Shown here: positions 16,471 to 26,300 of the stretch, one piece after another
Numbering within the stretch: position 1 is the stretch's first letter
Layout of the letters: the number at the start of each line of letters is the position of its first letter
Assembly (NCBI GenBank): GCA_031267575.1
Contig: JAIRYN010000045.1
Span: 1 to 64,000 of the forward strand
Direction of reading: 5' to 3'
DNA: 64,000 nucleotides
DNA from: Synergistaceae bacterium
Lineage (GTDB): Bacteria; Synergistota; Synergistia; Synergistales; Aminobacteriaceae
Notes under the pieces: model-generated
Databases searched by the model: none
What the model was told of the DNA's origin: nothing
The model's input: only the letters and a program-made list of their open reading frames with translations
Program-made: the position numbers and the translations under genes

Positions 16471-18942
16471 ATGCCGCGTTATATCTGCGTGCACGGCCAT
16501 TTTTACCAGCCGCCTCGTGAAAACCCCTGGTTGGAGTTCGTGGAAGCCCAGGAATCGGCCTCGCCTTGGCATGACTGGAACGACCGTGTCACAGCGGAAT
16601 GTTACCGGCGTAACACCGCGTCCCGCATTCTAGATCATCAGGGAAATATACGAAAAATCTGCAATAACTATTCTCGCATGAGTTTCAACATAGGACCCAC
16701 CCTTTTGTCCTGGCTGAAGGAGAACGCTCCTTTTTCTTATCAGGGCATTCTTGACGCAGACGTTAAGGGAATGGAGCGTTTTTCGGGCCACGGTCCGGCT
16801 CTGGCCCAGGTCTACAGCCACATGATCATGCCTTTGGCTAACCGGCGGGATAAAACCACTCAAGTCAAGTGGGGCATCCGGGATTTTGAAAGTCACTTTG
16901 GCCGCGCACCGGAGGGTATGTGGCTGGCCGAGACGGCCGTAGACACGGAGACCCTCGACGTGTTGGCTGAGAATGGAATCCGTTTCACCATTTTGGCCCC
17001 TAAGCAGGCCAGCGCGGTGCGCCCTTTGGGAAAAGGAATAGACAAAGGGATGGACAAAGCGTGGCTCGACGTCAAATGGGAAAAAATAGACACCGGAATG
17101 CCCTATCTCTGCCGCCTTCCCTCCGGGCGGAATATCACCCTTTTCTTCTATGATGGACACCTATCTCAGGCCATTGCTTTTGGAGGGCTTCTGTACGACG
17201 GGGGCAACTACGCCAGACATTTGATCGAGGCCCAACCCGATGGCACCTCCGCCACACTCTCACACGTGGCCACGGACGGCGAATCCTACGGTCATCACCA
17301 TCGCAACGGAGATATGGCCCTCGCCTACTGCCTGAATACCATCGACGAGGCACACGAGGCCGAATTGACGATTTATGGCGAATTTCTGGAGAACAACCCG
17401 CCCACTTACGAGGTGCGCATCGTGGAAAACTCCTCCTGGAGCTGCACCCACGGGGTGGAACGGTGGCGCAACGACTGCGGCTGCTCAAACGGAACCCCAG
17501 GCTATCATCAAAAATGGCGGAAGCCCTTGCGAGACGCTCTGGATTGGCTGAGGGATAAACTCGCCGTGCTGTTCGAGTACGAGGGCGCCAAATACCTGAA
17601 AGACCCCTGGGAAGCCCGCGAGGACTACATCCAATTGATCTTGAACCGCTCCCCTGAAACGGTGGACCAGTGGATCGCCGCTCACGCCTCGCATCCCCTG
17701 ACGGAGGAAGAAACGGTCTGTGTTCTGAAGCTCATGGAGAGCCAGAGATCTGCTATTTTGATGTACACAAGCTGCGGTTGGTTTTTCGATGATATATCGG
17801 GCCTGGAGTCCACTCAAATTCTGCGTTATGCGGCGCGCGCCATAGGTCTGACACATAGCCTGACCGGTCTGGACTTCAACTTGAAGTTTGAGCGCCTGCT
17901 AGAAAAAGCGCCCAGCAACATCCCGGAGCTCATGAATGGCAAGCGGATCTATGAACTGTTGGTGAAGCCGTCACAGATTTCTTTTGAAAGGATGGCCGCC
18001 CATTACGGTATGCTCGCGTTGTTTCCTGACTTGATCTCTGGCTTGGAGTCTGACCGAGAGGGGGGAATCTCTGTTGGCTGTTGGAACATGACGGGGCGCG
18101 TGACGCGGGAGCCGGTTTCCTCCCCCAACTCCCAGGCTTTCGCTGCCGGAGAAGTGGAGATCGTCTCCAGTGTCACGAGGGAGAGAAAATCCTTCATTCT
18201 CGCCGCCAACCACCGGCAAAAAACCTCAGTGATCTGCGGCGTCGCCCCCAACTCGGAAGAGACACGAAAAGAGTTGTTGGAAGACACGAAGGCGCTGAGA
18301 GAGATTTTCGCCGCGTCCAATAACGAGAAGATGGTGAAAAACTTCGACCACAAACTTTTTTCGCTGCGCCATATCCTACATGACGCTCGAAGGGCTTTAC
18401 TCGCTCAACTGTTGCGGCGCGACGTCGCGCTCATCGAAGAGAGCCTCCACACCGTGGTGCACGATTACGACAATCTCTTCGAGTTTCTGGCGACTCTGGG
18501 AGTCAATGCGCCTGACGTGATTCGCTCCGCCGCGGGCATCGCCTTGACCGCCGATATTGTTCATGGATTGGAGACGAACATTCCGGACATCCAGGGACTG
18601 CGCCGCAATATATCCCTCACCAAGCAGCGGAACGTTCCCCTGGACAACGCTCAGATCACCGTGGTCCTCCAAAAATGGACTGTGGAAAGGATGACGGAAC
18701 TTCATGAATCGCCGTCGAATCCCGCCGCCATCGAACGGCTCAACGACATCCTCGCGTTTTTTTTGGGCGAACTTGCGTGGAACATAGACCTGTACGAGAT
18801 TCAGAATCTCTACTTTGCTGCCCAGAATAAACTGCGGATACAGACCTCTCTTCAGTCACCTTCCCTTTCGCCCGACGTTCGTGCTTCTTTTCAGAAACTG
18901 GGCAAAACCCTCCGGTTCTCCGACTATTTCACCCGGATATAG
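16471..18942 (+). CDS. GH57-family glucan enzyme with DUF3536 domain
   Basis: 823 aa. The N-terminal GH57 catalytic domain shows CVHGHFYQPPRENPW, the SFNIGPTLLSWL strand and GMWLAETAVDTETLDVLAENG with the nucleophile Glu. A general-acid candidate sits in LFFYDG, and TDGESYGHHH lines the substrate site. The C-terminal half is the helical DUF3536 region. Relatives are alpha-amylase/4-alpha-glucanotransferase-like, but the activity of DUF3536 members is not established. It starts right after glgB (GGAGG at 7 nt), supporting a glycogen or maltodextrin role. Its last 19 bp overlap the convergent WG-repeat gene tail to tail. Confidence 0.88.
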   Translation: MPRYICVHGHFYQPPRENPWLEFVEAQESASPWHDWNDRVTAECYRRNTASRILDHQGNIRKICNNYSRMSFNIGPTLLSWLKENAPFSYQGILDADVKGMERFSGHGPALAQVYSHMIMPLANRRDKTTQVKWGIRDFESHFGRAPEGMWLAETAVDTETLDVLAENGIRFTILAPKQASAVRPLGKGIDKGMDKAWLDVKWEKIDTGMPYLCRLPSGRNITLFFYDGHLSQAIAFGGLLYDGGNYARHLIEAQPDGTSATLSHVATDGESYGHHHRNGDMALAYCLNTIDEAHEAELTIYGEFLENNPPTYEVRIVENSSWSCTHGVERWRNDCGCSNGTPGYHQKWRKPLRDALDWLRDKLAVLFEYEGAKYLKDPWEAREDYIQLILNRSPETVDQWIAAHASHPLTEEETVCVLKLMESQRSAILMYTSCGWFFDDISGLESTQILRYAARAIGLTHSLTGLDFNLKFERLLEKAPSNIPELMNGKRIYELLVKPSQISFERMAAHYGMLALFPDLISGLESDREGGISVGCWNMTGRVTREPVSSPNSQAFAAGEVEIVSSVTRERKSFILAANHRQKTSVICGVAPNSEETRKELLEDTKALREIFAASNNEKMVKNFDHKLFSLRHILHDARRALLAQLLRRDVALIEESLHTVVHDYDNLFEFLATLGVNAPDVIRSAAGIALTADIVHGLETNIPDIQGLRRNISLTKQRNVPLDNAQITVVLQKWTVERMTELHESPSNPAAIERLNDILAFFLGELAWNIDLYEIQNLYFAAQNKLRIQTSLQSPSLSPDVRASFQKLGKTLRFSDYFTRI

Positions 18943-19868
18943 CCCCATTTCCCGTCGCGCTCTACGGCGGCCGCTCCCTCGCTGAAGGGTCGCGCGTTGT
19001 CGTAGAGCGCCGCAATCTCCAACTTTCCTGTCAGATCGATGTAGCCCCACCGGGCATTCGTGGCAACGGGAGCGAGGCCGTCATTAAAGAAGCCCGCCCC
19101 ATGAAACCGCCTCGGAATGATTTCCTTGCCGGCGGCGTTGATGTAGCCCCAATCGTTTCTGTTCCAGGAACCACAAACGGGGGCCAGGGCGTTGCTAAAC
19201 CTCCCTCCCTCGTCGTAGGTGGGCCGCACCACGAAACGGCCAGATCGATCAATGTACCCGATCTTTCCCTCCAGTTCCACCGGAGCTAAGTAATTCTCTG
19301 CCTTGCCCGCCCGACTGAAAGCTCCGGCTCGGACAAAACGCGGCTCAATCAGCATACGGCCCCGGATGTCAATGTAGCCCCACAACCCGTCCTTTTTGAC
19401 GGGAGCCATACCGCCGGAAAAATCTCCCGCGCCCTCATAGCTGGAGGGAATGGCGAATCTCCCATTGGGGTCGATGAACCCCCACTGTCCGTTGGTTTGG
19501 ACAGCGGACAGTCCCTCAGAAAAAGAAGACGCCTGCTCGAAAGTTTTCCCATCGAAAACGGGGTTCCCTCGAACATCGATAAAACGGTCGCCCACGAAAG
19601 CGACTCCTTCGGAAAAAGGCCCCACGTCGGGAACACGATACTCGAAGGAAACGGCAACTCGCCCCGTGAGATCAATGTAGCCCCACTGGTCATTTGACTT
19701 CACGGCGGCTAGTCCTTCGCTGAATTCCCTGGCGTCGGCGTATTCAAAATCAACAAAAATACGGACCTCTCGCGCCTCCGCGCCTCCCAAGAAGTCACTT
19801 GCCAAAAACACCAAAAACGCCAACGCGGCCACACCTACTATACGGTACCTCGATTTTTCTCGACCCAT
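18924..19868 (-). CDS. Secreted WG-repeat protein
   Basis: 314 aa. A signal peptide (VGVAALAFLVFLASDFLGG) precedes about seven to eight WG (KWG) repeats with the consensus FSEGLAxVxxxxxWGYIDxxGRxxIxxxY, such as DQWGYIDLTGRVAV, GQWGFIDPNGRFAI, GLWGYIDIRGRML, GKIGYIDRSGRFVV and ARWGYIDLTGK. Such proteins form extracytoplasmic beta-repeat solenoids; no enzymatic residues are known. ATG 19868 follows AGGAGA. The repeats are diverged, unlike the recent DNA-level tandem duplications elsewhere in the window, so they are old. It converges with the GH57 gene; no functional link is evident. Confidence 0.88.
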   Translation of the reverse strand: MGREKSRYRIVGVAALAFLVFLASDFLGGAEAREVRIFVDFEYADAREFSEGLAAVKSNDQWGYIDLTGRVAVSFEYRVPDVGPFSEGVAFVGDRFIDVRGNPVFDGKTFEQASSFSEGLSAVQTNGQWGFIDPNGRFAIPSSYEGAGDFSGGMAPVKKDGLWGYIDIRGRMLIEPRFVRAGAFSRAGKAENYLAPVELEGKIGYIDRSGRFVVRPTYDEGGRFSNALAPVCGSWNRNDWGYINAAGKEIIPRRFHGAGFFNDGLAPVATNARWGYIDLTGKLEIAALYDNARPFSEGAAAVERDGKWGYIRVK

Positions 19869-19900
19869 CGCCTTCTCTCCTTTCTATAATAATATAGGCT

Positions 19901-20740
19901 CTATATATAGGCGACGCCGCGAGCGACGAGCCGCACTGTGCCTGTGATCGACAGAAGCGAAAAGGTCTCGTCTTTCCACCGCGCCTCCACCTCTAGAATC
20001 CCACCCGGCTGCGATACCTGAGAGATAAGGTTGCCCCGGCCCTTCGCCGCTAGATACGCCCCTACGGCAGCCGAGCCACTACCGCAACCTCGCTCCCACA
20101 CCAGGCTTACTCCCGCTCCTGAGAGCGGTTTGACACTGACCAGCGGATCGATGCGACAGGCTTCCTCATCAAATAAAATAATCCCAAAGGCATCCGCGCA
20201 GATTCGCATTCCCCACTCCTGAACGACACTCTCAGCCATTGTTCGCGGGTCGAGTCCAAATCTGGCGACGGGCACGATAACATGAGTGATGCCAGGCAGG
20301 ACGACGGCGGTGAAGTTTTCCTCAGCGCCATTGACCGGCAGGACGATGTCAACAATCTTCTCCGGCGTTGGCATTCGCAGGGTACAAAAAAACGCGCCGC
20401 CGTCGGGACAAACGGAACACTCGACCAACTCGTTCGCGCCGGAGACCTCCAGAGGGACGAGGACGCGCGTTCCGTCTGGGGTGTTTTTCAGCCACGCCAA
20501 ATACGTCGCGAGTCCCATCGTAGCGTTACCGCAAAACTCTCCACCCGCCATCTGGAGCCGTGCCCAGGCCGCGCTGTCCTGCGGTGCGGGGCGTTCGATA
20601 AAGCCTGTTTGTTCGGCGTGCAGGCTTTCGTAGCGCATAAGATAGCCCGCAATCTCAGGGTACCGTTCGCGCTCAATGGGGCTCTCCACCAAAATGGTCA
20701 TGTTTTGGGTGGGATTTAGCTTGACAAACTGTACTTCCAA
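19901..20740 (-). CDS. DapF-fold amino-acid epimerase/racemase
   Basis: About 279 aa in the diaminopimelate-epimerase fold, with both Cys bases present: Cys70 in GGEFCGNATMG and Cys219 in ERGCGSGSAAVGA. The surrounding phrases differ from true DapF (which has NGDGS/GNGxR and ERGxGxTxACGTG), so it belongs to the racemase/epimerase side branch that includes histidine racemase-like proteins. The substrate is unknown. The start is a TTG at 20740 with AAGGAGG 9 nt upstream and gives EVQFVKLNP; the longer frame to 20791 has no ribosome site. Upstream lies a duplicated AT-rich promoter-like region. It is not operonic with its neighbours. Confidence 0.75.
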   Translation of the reverse strand: MEVQFVKLNPTQNMTILVESPIERERYPEIAGYLMRYESLHAEQTGFIERPAPQDSAAWARLQMAGGEFCGNATMGLATYLAWLKNTPDGTRVLVPLEVSGANELVECSVCPDGGAFFCTLRMPTPEKIVDIVLPVNGAEENFTAVVLPGITHVIVPVARFGLDPRTMAESVVQEWGMRICADAFGIILFDEEACRIDPLVSVKPLSGAGVSLVWERGCGSGSAAVGAYLAAKGRGNLISQVSQPGGILEVEARWKDETFSLLSITGTVRLVARGVAYI

Positions 20741-20783
20741 GTTTAAACGCCTCCTTTTCGGTTTCGCGCTTACGCGGTTCCAT

Positions 20784-20809
20784 TTTATCAATATTTATCA
20801 ATATTTATC
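20784..20809 (-). promoter_or_regulatory. Tandemly duplicated -10 region upstream of the racemase
   Basis: The 10-bp unit TTTATCAATA is repeated 2.6 times. On the minus strand this places several GATAAAT/TAAATA -10-like hexamers downstream of a TTGCTC -35-like element. Duplication would create alternative start sites at a 10-bp offset. Confidence 0.35.
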
Positions 20810-20880
20810 CATTCGAGCAAAAGAACTACGTATCTAACACCTTTCCCATTGCCGATTTCACGGTAAACGGGTAAAATACC

Positions 20881-21024
20881 TTTCAGTATTGGGATATCAA
20901 TGCGGCGCTGAATATCCGCAGAGTCGGGGCATCGACTCTTAAGGGAGAAGACGTAAGACCTACTTCGGTTGGCTGTCTTTGTCGATCTTAGAATCACACG
21001 ACTTTAGTCGTGGGAGTATGTCAA
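20881..21024 (+). mobile_element. TnpB tail module B (IS200/IS605-type right end)
   Basis: Plus-strand copy of module A. DINAALNIRRVGASTLK, then GEDVRPTSVGCLCRS and TAG at 20989-20991, then the right-end hairpin ACGACT-TT-AGTCGT and GGGAGTATGTCAA. It starts at almost the same internal point as module A. The internal hairpin at 20920-20939 is a perfect 7-bp stem. The element's right tip lies directly against the ribosome site of the next gene. Confidence 0.8.
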
Positions 21025-21038
21025 GAGGTGACAGCATC

Positions 21039-21437
21039 ATGCCGATGACGAAACGCAACATCACTTGGGAAGGTTCAATCTTGTCGTTTGGGGTTCTATT
21101 TTTGGTTTTATTTATAAGCACGGTTTGGGCTGCCTCCGTGGACGTTGTTCAGCAAGATATTTTGGCTTTGGAGTACCGGTTGAGCATCGATCGAACCTCT
21201 GTGAGCGACGCCGCCGAGCGAGAAAGGCTCTTTCTCCGCCTCATTGAGGAGTGTCCAAAAACGGAGGCCGCGGAGGAGTCCTATTGGGCTTTGTCAAACC
21301 TCTACCTAGATGACTTTGACGAACCTCAGGAGGGCAAAGCGCGAGAGATTCTAGAGAGCTTTTTGAAACGCTATCCGGCGTCCCAGTGGGTTTCACATGT
21401 GGAAAGCCGCCTCTCCTGGCTTCAAGGTAAGGAATAG
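21039..21437 (+). CDS. Small membrane-anchored TPR-like protein
   Basis: 132 aa. An N-terminal signal anchor (ILSFGVLFLVLFISTVWA) precedes an all-helical domain, with ERERLFLRLIEECPKTEAAEESYWALSNLYLDD and the next helix AREILESFLKRYPAS. This spacing of Ala, Tyr and Pro matches TPR-like tol-pal/BamD-type repeats; only about two repeats fit. It probably scaffolds envelope proteins. ATG 21039 follows AGAGGTGA, which begins immediately after the right end of TnpB module B. The frame opening at 20979 lies inside that IS remnant and is rejected. Confidence 0.6.
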   Translation: MPMTKRNITWEGSILSFGVLFLVLFISTVWAASVDVVQQDILALEYRLSIDRTSVSDAAERERLFLRLIEECPKTEAAEESYWALSNLYLDDFDEPQEGKAREILESFLKRYPASQWVSHVESRLSWLQGKE

Positions 21438-21531
21438 AAGCGGGGAAGAAAAATCAGGAATCAGTTTCGCCCTTCTTTTCCGTTGGGGAGAGGAAGGGCG
21501 AAATGTTTGCAGATCGGGAGTGTAAATAAAT

Positions 21532-22554
21532 ATGAGCCAAATAGGAACGAACACTGTCATACGAGCTCTGTCGGTTTATCTGCCAGAGAAGGTCTTGGAC
21601 AACGCGGAGCTGGTCCGCCAGTTTGGGAATTGGACCGAGGAGAAGATCTTCAACAAGACAGGCGTCATCCGGCGTCACGTCGTGGATGGGGAATTGGTTT
21701 CCGACCTTGCGACGAAGGCAGGGGAGAAGTTGCTGACGGAGCACGACGTCCATCAGGAGGAGGTGGATTTTCTCCTACTCTGCACCGAATGCCCCGACTA
21801 TTTTTTGCCCGCCACGGCCTGCGTTGTCCAGAATCGTCTCGGTTTGCGAAAAAACGTGGGCGCGCTGGACTATAATCTAGGCTGTTCGGGGTACATCTAT
21901 GGGTTGGCGCTGGCGAAGGGCTTGATTGCCGCCCGCGTGGCTCGGAAGATCTTGCTGATTACGGCGGATACCATTACCCGAGTGATACACCCCAAGGACA
22001 AAAGCACCCGCGCTATTTTTGGGGACGCCGCTGCGGCTACGCTGCTGGAGGCATCTCAGGAGGAAGGAGTGGGGCTTTTCGAGCTGGGCACCGATGGAAG
22101 CGGAGCAAACAAGTTGATAATTCCCGCAGGAGCTTGGGCTTGCCCCTCCTCATCCGAGACGCGCCAGGAGACGGCCAACCGCTGGGGTAATGTCCGCACT
22201 CCGGAAAACCTCTACATGAACGGGCCGGAGGTCCTGAGCTTCACCCTCGAAGTAGCGCCTCCTTGTTTCGACTCGATCATGAGGCTGAACGGCACGAGTC
22301 TTTCCGAAATCAAGTTCGTGGTTCTACACCAGGCTAGTCGCATGTTGCTCGAAAAAGTGCGCGACGCTCTGGAGATCCCCCAAGAAAAATTCGTCTTCGA
22401 CATCGAGAACCATGGCAACACAACTAGTTGTACCATACCCATTGCTCTGCGTGACATTGAACTCACGGGGCGATTGAAGAAAGGCGACAAGGTGTTGATC
22501 ATGGGCTTCGGGGTGGGGCTGTCCTGGGGAGGCACAGTGTTGACGTGGCAGTGA
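21532..22554 (+). CDS. 3-oxoacyl-ACP synthase III (FabH-like KAS III)
   Basis: 340 aa thiolase-fold condensing enzyme. The Cys-His-Asn triad is complete: Cys118 in YNLGCSGYIYG, His266 in VVLHQASRML and Asn296 in ENHGNTTS. FabH proper starts fatty-acid synthesis from acetyl-CoA and malonyl-ACP. This protein lacks the usual fab neighbours and deviates around the substrate loop (WACPSSSETR), so it may be a KAS III paralogue priming a special acyl chain. ATG 21532 has a modest GGGAGTG upstream. The nitroreductase gene follows in the same direction with a 45-nt gap. Confidence 0.85.
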   Translation: MSQIGTNTVIRALSVYLPEKVLDNAELVRQFGNWTEEKIFNKTGVIRRHVVDGELVSDLATKAGEKLLTEHDVHQEEVDFLLLCTECPDYFLPATACVVQNRLGLRKNVGALDYNLGCSGYIYGLALAKGLIAARVARKILLITADTITRVIHPKDKSTRAIFGDAAAATLLEASQEEGVGLFELGTDGSGANKLIIPAGAWACPSSSETRQETANRWGNVRTPENLYMNGPEVLSFTLEVAPPCFDSIMRLNGTSLSEIKFVVLHQASRMLLEKVRDALEIPQEKFVFDIENHGNTTSCTIPIALRDIELTGRLKKGDKVLIMGFGVGLSWGGTVLTWQ

Positions 22555-22599
22555 TTTCGCGGTGATTTTGAGAAGTCTTTATATTAAGAAAGTAGGTGT

Positions 22600-23130
22600 A
22601 TGTCTATGGAAAACGAGGCGATCAAGACGATATTGGCGCGGCGGAGTGTGCGCCGCTACGAAAACAAACCAGTGGACCGGGAGAAAATCGATAAGATTTT
22701 GGAGTGCGCCTCAGCAGCCCCTAGCGCAAACAACTTCCGTCCTTGGCATTTTGTCGAGGTGACAAAGCGTGAGGCCCTCGACGTTCTGGCGGATATTCAT
22801 CCTTACGGGAAGATGCTGGCTCAGGCACCTTTAGCGATCATTGTCTGCGCGGAAAAAGAAAGGCAGGGCAGCCCCGACGTCTGGTGGGAGCAGGATTGCA
22901 GCGCTGCTATGGAGAACATTCTGGTATCGGCCACGGCTTTAGGTTTGGGCAGCGTTTGGCTTGGCGTTTATCACCACGAGGCGAGCGGTTTTCCGAACAA
23001 GATCCGCGGCCTTTTGGGGATTCCCTCTCATATTCAAGTTATGGGCATTGCCGCCATCGGTTACGGCGCAGAGGAGAAACCCTCTCATCAGGGCATCGAC
23101 CCAGCCCGCGTCCATCAAGAGCGCTGGTAG
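22600..23130 (+). CDS. Nitroreductase-family flavoprotein
   Basis: 176 aa, the short form of the FMN-dependent nitroreductase fold. The N-terminal FMN-binding ARRSVRRYENKPVDREKI is followed by ASAAPSANNFRPWHFVEV, a central DCSAAMENILVSATALGLGSVWLG and the C-terminal VMGIAAIGYGAEEK with the conserved Gly. It would reduce nitro compounds, quinones or flavins with NAD(P)H; the substrate is not predictable. ATG 22600 and ATG 22606 are both possible behind AGTAGGTG. It is probably co-transcribed with the KAS III gene. Confidence 0.88.
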   Translation: MSMENEAIKTILARRSVRRYENKPVDREKIDKILECASAAPSANNFRPWHFVEVTKREALDVLADIHPYGKMLAQAPLAIIVCAEKERQGSPDVWWEQDCSAAMENILVSATALGLGSVWLGVYHHEASGFPNKIRGLLGIPSHIQVMGIAAIGYGAEEKPSHQGIDPARVHQERW

Positions 23131-23163
23131 GAAACTCTAGGAAACTCACGGAGTCTTGACATA

Positions 23164-23301
23164 ATGTCGCTCAGTGGGATTATGCCGGGTGTAACAAAAG
23201 AACTGAGCGACAAAAAACTGGCGATGGTGTTTCACAGACTGAAACTGATTGGCTATGTTCTTCGCCGGCATTTGCCGCAGGAGGAAATCGGTCACTTATA
23301 A
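23164..23301 (+). CDS. Possible 45-aa ORF or gene fragment
   Basis: ATG 23164 to TAA at 23299-23301 encodes 45 aa (MSLSGIMPGVTKELSDKKL..., then MVFHRLKLIGYVLRRHLP). It overlaps the smc stop tail to tail by 10 bp. The composition looks coding (amphipathic Lys/Arg/Leu helix), but there is no clear ribosome site and no recognised family. It may be the 3' remnant of a transposase-like gene. Confidence 0.25.
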   Translation: MSLSGIMPGVTKELSDKKLAMVFHRLKLIGYVLRRHLPQEEIGHL

Positions 23302-26300
23302 TTTTCCACGTCAATACCCACGATCTTGGAAAGCCCTGCCTCCACCATCGTCACGCCGTAAATCAGATCCGCCCGCTCCATCGTAGTACGTCGATGGGTC
23401 ATGATCAGAAGCTGCATTCTCTTCGAATACTCCTTCGCCAGCTCGGCGAAACGGATCAGGTTATACTCGTCCAGGGCGGCGTCTACCTCGTCCAGAACGG
23501 CTAAAGGCATACGCGCCACCTCCAAAGCAGCGAAAAGATGCGCTATCGCTGTCAAAGACTGCTCCCCTCCCGAAAGCTGTGAAATATTCTGCAACCGCTT
23601 TCCTGGAGGCCGAGCGTGGATCTCGACACCCCTGTCCCAGATCGTCCCTTCCTCCTGCAAGGTCAAGTGTGCTTCCCCTCCCATGAAAAGCCGCTGAAAA
23701 AGAGAGTTGAAACGATCGTCGATGTCGCTCATCGCTTGGCTAAACAGGTTTTCCACCTGATTGTCCGTTTCGTCGATTAAATTCCTCAGTTCCTCGACCC
23801 CCGTGCTAACGTCCTCCGACTGTTCCGTCAGATAATCGATACGCTCGGTCAAGGACTCGTCCTCGGAGAGCGCTCCCAAGTTGTACGTCCCCAAAGCCCG
23901 CAATTCTCGATCAAGGCGACGTATAGTTGTGACCAGATCTCGGGAACTCCCTTCTCGCTCACTCTCGGCACGAGAGGCTTCGTGAGCGTCGTAGGGGTAC
24001 TTTTCGTCCCAGTCTTCTCTCAGTTGTTCCGCCTCTGCTCGGGTGGAGGCGACGCGCTCCTTCAGAGCCCCGATATCCGTGACATTGGTCGTCAGGTTGA
24101 CCTCTGCCTTTTGTCCGTGAGCGCGGAGTCGCTGCAAACGGTTGTGTGCCCTGCGGGCCTTGTTGCGCTCCTCCTCCAACGTGGCGTGAATGCTCAATAT
24201 CTCTTTCCAGACGGCGAACTGCTCGCGCCCCAGTTCCGAGAGCTGTTTTTTCAGACCAGCCTCCTCTGATCGACCTCCTTCGAGTTCGGCTGCAATGGAG
24301 GCCATGCGGTTTTCCAGGTCACCGTGTTCCCTCTGGATGCGAACGAGCATATTCGCTGTTCCCCGCAAACGTTCTTCGAGCACTTCGACATCGGCGTGAA
24401 TCCCCCCCAGGGAAAGTCCTCCAATCCCTATCAGTGTCTCGTCGGCTCCTCCGTCGGTTCCGGCAAATTCGGCGATTCGGGCCTCAAGTTCGACGATTTG
24501 TGCTTCGAGTTCCGAAAGCTCCCTACCGATGAGGGCAATTTCCGCTTCGGACGAACTTTTTTCTTGTCCGACGCGCTCGATCTCGGAAACCAAACCCGCA
24601 AGGGACCGCTGAGATGTCAAGAATGCGTTCTTGTTCCGCATCACCTCCGTCCCAAGAGCCTCTCGGTCCTCGGCCGCCTTCCGCTCCTGCTTTTCCGCTC
24701 GGGCGAGTTCCGATTCCAAGCTCTTGATCTTTTGCGTCAAGGCGTCGACGCGGACAGAAAGTTCTGTCACCTTTTGATTGTGGCTGATGGCTCCCCCGCT
24801 TTGCCGAGCGCGGCCGCCGCTCACCGTGCCAGCCGGAGAAAAGACTTCCCCTTCGAGGGTCACAATAGGGAACTTGGCGCCGTCCTTGAGCATGCCGCTG
24901 CCCAAGGCATAATCGCTCACCACTAAAAGGTCTCCCAGCAAATGTTGCAAGACCGGTGCCCAAGGGGAACGGGGCGTGATGATTTCGATGCCCCACCCCA
25001 CCACGCCCTTCAAGGGCAACCGAAAATGAGCGTCCGGGAAACGGGGGCGGCACCGCTCCAAGGGCAAATACGTCACACGGCCGGCCCGGCGCTGTTTTAA
25101 AAGCTCAATACCCTCCTGGGCCTCGTCGAAAGTACGCACCAAGAGCCAGAACTGCCTCCCGCCCAAGTAAGCCTCCAAGGCAGGTGCTACGTCGGGGGGA
25201 CAGGAAAAGGCCTCAGCGACGACCTCGGGTTTCGATTTCATTCTCCCCAGTCGGGCGGCGGAGAGTAAAAGGCGTGTGGGCTCCGGGTAAATGGAAGCTT
25301 CTGTATTCTCTTTGACCGCGTCCAGTTCCGCTTTTTGAGTAACCAACTCGCGTTTCAATTGTCGCAAATTGGCGGAGTATTTTTGGCAAGTGGCGTAAAT
25401 ATCGGAGTGCTCCAAAGTAAGTTGTTCATGACGTTTTTCGAGAACTTCCAACTCCTGGGCAAATTTTTCTACCGCGGCGGCTATCGCGGCGCGGTCTGCT
25501 TCGAGGCGCACAAGGTCTTTTCCGTACTCATCCTGCGACGAGGATAGAGCTTTCAGGCGCGCCTCTAATTTTGAGCGCGACACAGTCTTCTCGGCGTGTT
25601 CGTTCTGTATTGCTTGACGGCGAGCTCGCTCCCGTTCAGCAACGGCCCGGTTTTCCTCCAGGCGGCGCAGCGCGTCTTCGAAGGTGGCGCGTTTTATCTC
25701 AAGTTCCTGCTTCAGCGCCGACTCCTCGTTTTGTGTTTTCTCCATTTCCGTCCCCACAGAGGCCAATGTGGCGAAAGCGCGCTCCATCTCGGTTGCAAGG
25801 TCACGACGATCCGAGAGAATCCCCTTGACCCCGGTCGCCGCGGAAAAAGCCTGTCGCCGCAAAGTCTCTTTCCGTCCGGTCAGCTCCCGTTCCCTTGCGA
25901 GAAAAAACTGCTCGTCGAAGCCCTCGTTACGCAGTTTTTCCTCCATCCTAAAAATGGCCGCGTGCCAAAAATCTTTCCATTGGGCAACAAGGTCTCCATG
26001 CTCCATGATCAATTGAAGCTGACTTCGGTACTCCTGTTCTTTTTTTTCGAGGGTGAGACGGCGTGAGAAATAAAAATCCCGTCGGACATTTTCCAGGTTG
26101 TCTAGAATCCCCTTGGCCTCAACCGCGACCATCACCTCGGGTTCGATCTCCCCGCGGCGGGCCTCCAGCTCCGAAACCAGGGTAGAGATACGCCGCATCT
26201 CGATCAAGGCGCTTTCTAGCTTGAGGTGGGTCTCTTCTCGGCGCTTTCGGTAGCGATCAATGCCAAAAAGCAACTCCAAATGACGGCGACGCTCCATTGG

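Noticed and set aside
18943-19868. Recent duplication as the source of the WG repeats
   Set aside because: The repeats are diverged at DNA level and match an old protein family, unlike the fresh micro-duplications.
20979-21038. N-terminal extension of the TPR-like protein
   Set aside because: These codons lie in the right end of TnpB module B; the Shine-Dalgarno favours ATG 21039.
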